A DNA stretch of 10,309 nucleotides from Casimicrobiaceae bacterium (GTDB lineage Bacteria > Pseudomonadota > Gammaproteobacteria > Burkholderiales > Casimicrobiaceae): positions 1 through 10,309 of the forward strand of contig CATPAO010000369.1 in assembly GCA_955652025.1 (NCBI GenBank), written 5' to 3'. The position numbers and the translations under genes were made by a program. Shown here in pieces: positions 9,777-10,309 of this stretch. Each line of letters opens with the position of its first letter. Within the stretch, counting starts at the first letter, position 1. Below the pieces are notes generated by a model. It was not told where the DNA came from. It worked only from the letters and a program-made list of their open reading frames with translations, and ran no database searches.

Positions 9777-10309
9777 ATGCTCGTCGGCTTCTTCCTGCAC
9801 TTGAAATCGTTCAGGCTGCCGGTCTCGACGCGGGAGTTCCTGACGCTGCTGGAAGCGCTCGACCTGCGCGTGGTCTCGCTGTCGATCGACGACTTTCACA
9901 CGCTCGCACGCACGTGCCTCGTCAAGGACGAGCAGCATTTCGACCGCTTCGATCTCGCCTTCGGCTCATATTTCAAGAAACTCGACGCGATTTTCGATAT
10001 TCGCGCCGAGATTCCCGAGGAATGGCTGCGCAAGGAATTCCTGCGCAATCTTTCCGAGGACGACAAGAAGCTCGTCGAAGCGCTGGGGGGCCTCGACAAG
10101 CTGCTCGAAACGTTCAAGCATCGGCTCGAAGAGCAGCGGCGGCGGCACGCGGGCGGAAAGAAGTGGATCGGCACCGGCGGCACGAGTCCATTCGGCGCCT
10201 ACGGATACAACCCCGAGGGCATTCGCGTGGGTCAGGATGGCGGCGGCGCGCGCAGCGCGGTCAAGGTCTGGGACGAGCGCTCTTTTCGCAATCTCGACGA
10301 CTCGGTGGA
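9777..10309 (+). CDS. VWA domain-containing CoxE-like protein, N-terminal part (partial)
   Basis: The first 177 codons are present before the right edge cuts the gene. The opening MLVGFFLHLKSFRLPVSTRE followed by FLTLLEALDL, the LARTCLVKDEQHFDRFDLAF segment, the EWLRKEFLRNLSEDD helix and the GGKKWIGTGGTSPFGAYGYN linker match what I remember of proteobacterial CoxE-like VWA proteins that pair with MoxR ATPases. In those, the von Willebrand A domain with its MIDAS metal site follows after this region, so it would lie outside the window. The visible part is mostly helical with a Gly-rich segment near residues 133-160. It begins 25 nt after the small membrane gene with no clear Shine-Dalgarno; ATG 9777 is preferred because the family start looks the same. 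Function is probably with the ATPase as a chaperone pair; the client is unknown. Confidence 0.87.
   Translation, partial: MLVGFFLHLKSFRLPVSTREFLTLLEALDLRVVSLSIDDFHTLARTCLVKDEQHFDRFDLAFGSYFKKLDAIFDIRAEIPEEWLRKEFLRNLSEDDKKLVEALGGLDKLLETFKHRLEEQRRRHAGGKKWIGTGGTSPFGAYGYNPEGIRVGQDGGGARSAVKVWDERSFRNLDDSV

Overview
The window is a GC-rich, densely packed bacterial chromosome segment. Genes are separated by few bases and often overlap by ATGA. The MoxR ATPase and the VWA (CoxE-like) protein at the right end resemble versions I remember from Burkholderiales, so a betaproteobacterium of that order is the best guess (inference, no search run). I saw no rRNA, tRNA, CRISPR array, transposase or integrase. 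No gap between genes exceeds 130 bp.

Left part (1-6947): a sugar uptake and oxidation locus arranged divergently around a 130-bp control region at about 2944-3073. Leftward run a HpcH/HpaI-family 2-keto-3-deoxy-acid aldolase, an aldose 1-epimerase, an SMP-30/gluconolactonase-type lactonase, and the start of a probable GH31 alpha-glycosidase that leaves the window. Rightward run an SDR sugar dehydrogenase of the xylose/galactose 1-dehydrogenase type, a periplasmic sugar-binding protein and two CUT1-type (MalF/MalG) permeases. These fit one route: import of a glycoside, internal hydrolysis by GH31, mutarotation, oxidation to the lactone, lactone opening, and retro-aldol cleavage of a 2-keto-3-deoxy acid. 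The aldonate dehydratase, the transporter ATPase and a regulator are not in the window, and the sugar is not identified.

Middle (6948-8027): a perfect TATAAT and a strong GC hairpin lie in the 52-bp gap before azlC and azlD. These encode the two-subunit branched-chain amino acid exporter and overlap by 16 nt.

Right part (8056-10309): a MoxR-family AAA+ ATPase, a GNAT acetyltransferase, a small two-helix membrane protein, and a VWA/CoxE-like protein cut by the window edge. The first three are joined by 4-nt overlaps and the fourth follows 25 nt later, suggesting one operon. MoxR plus VWA pairs are usually chaperone or metallo-cofactor insertion systems; the role of the two genes between them is unknown.
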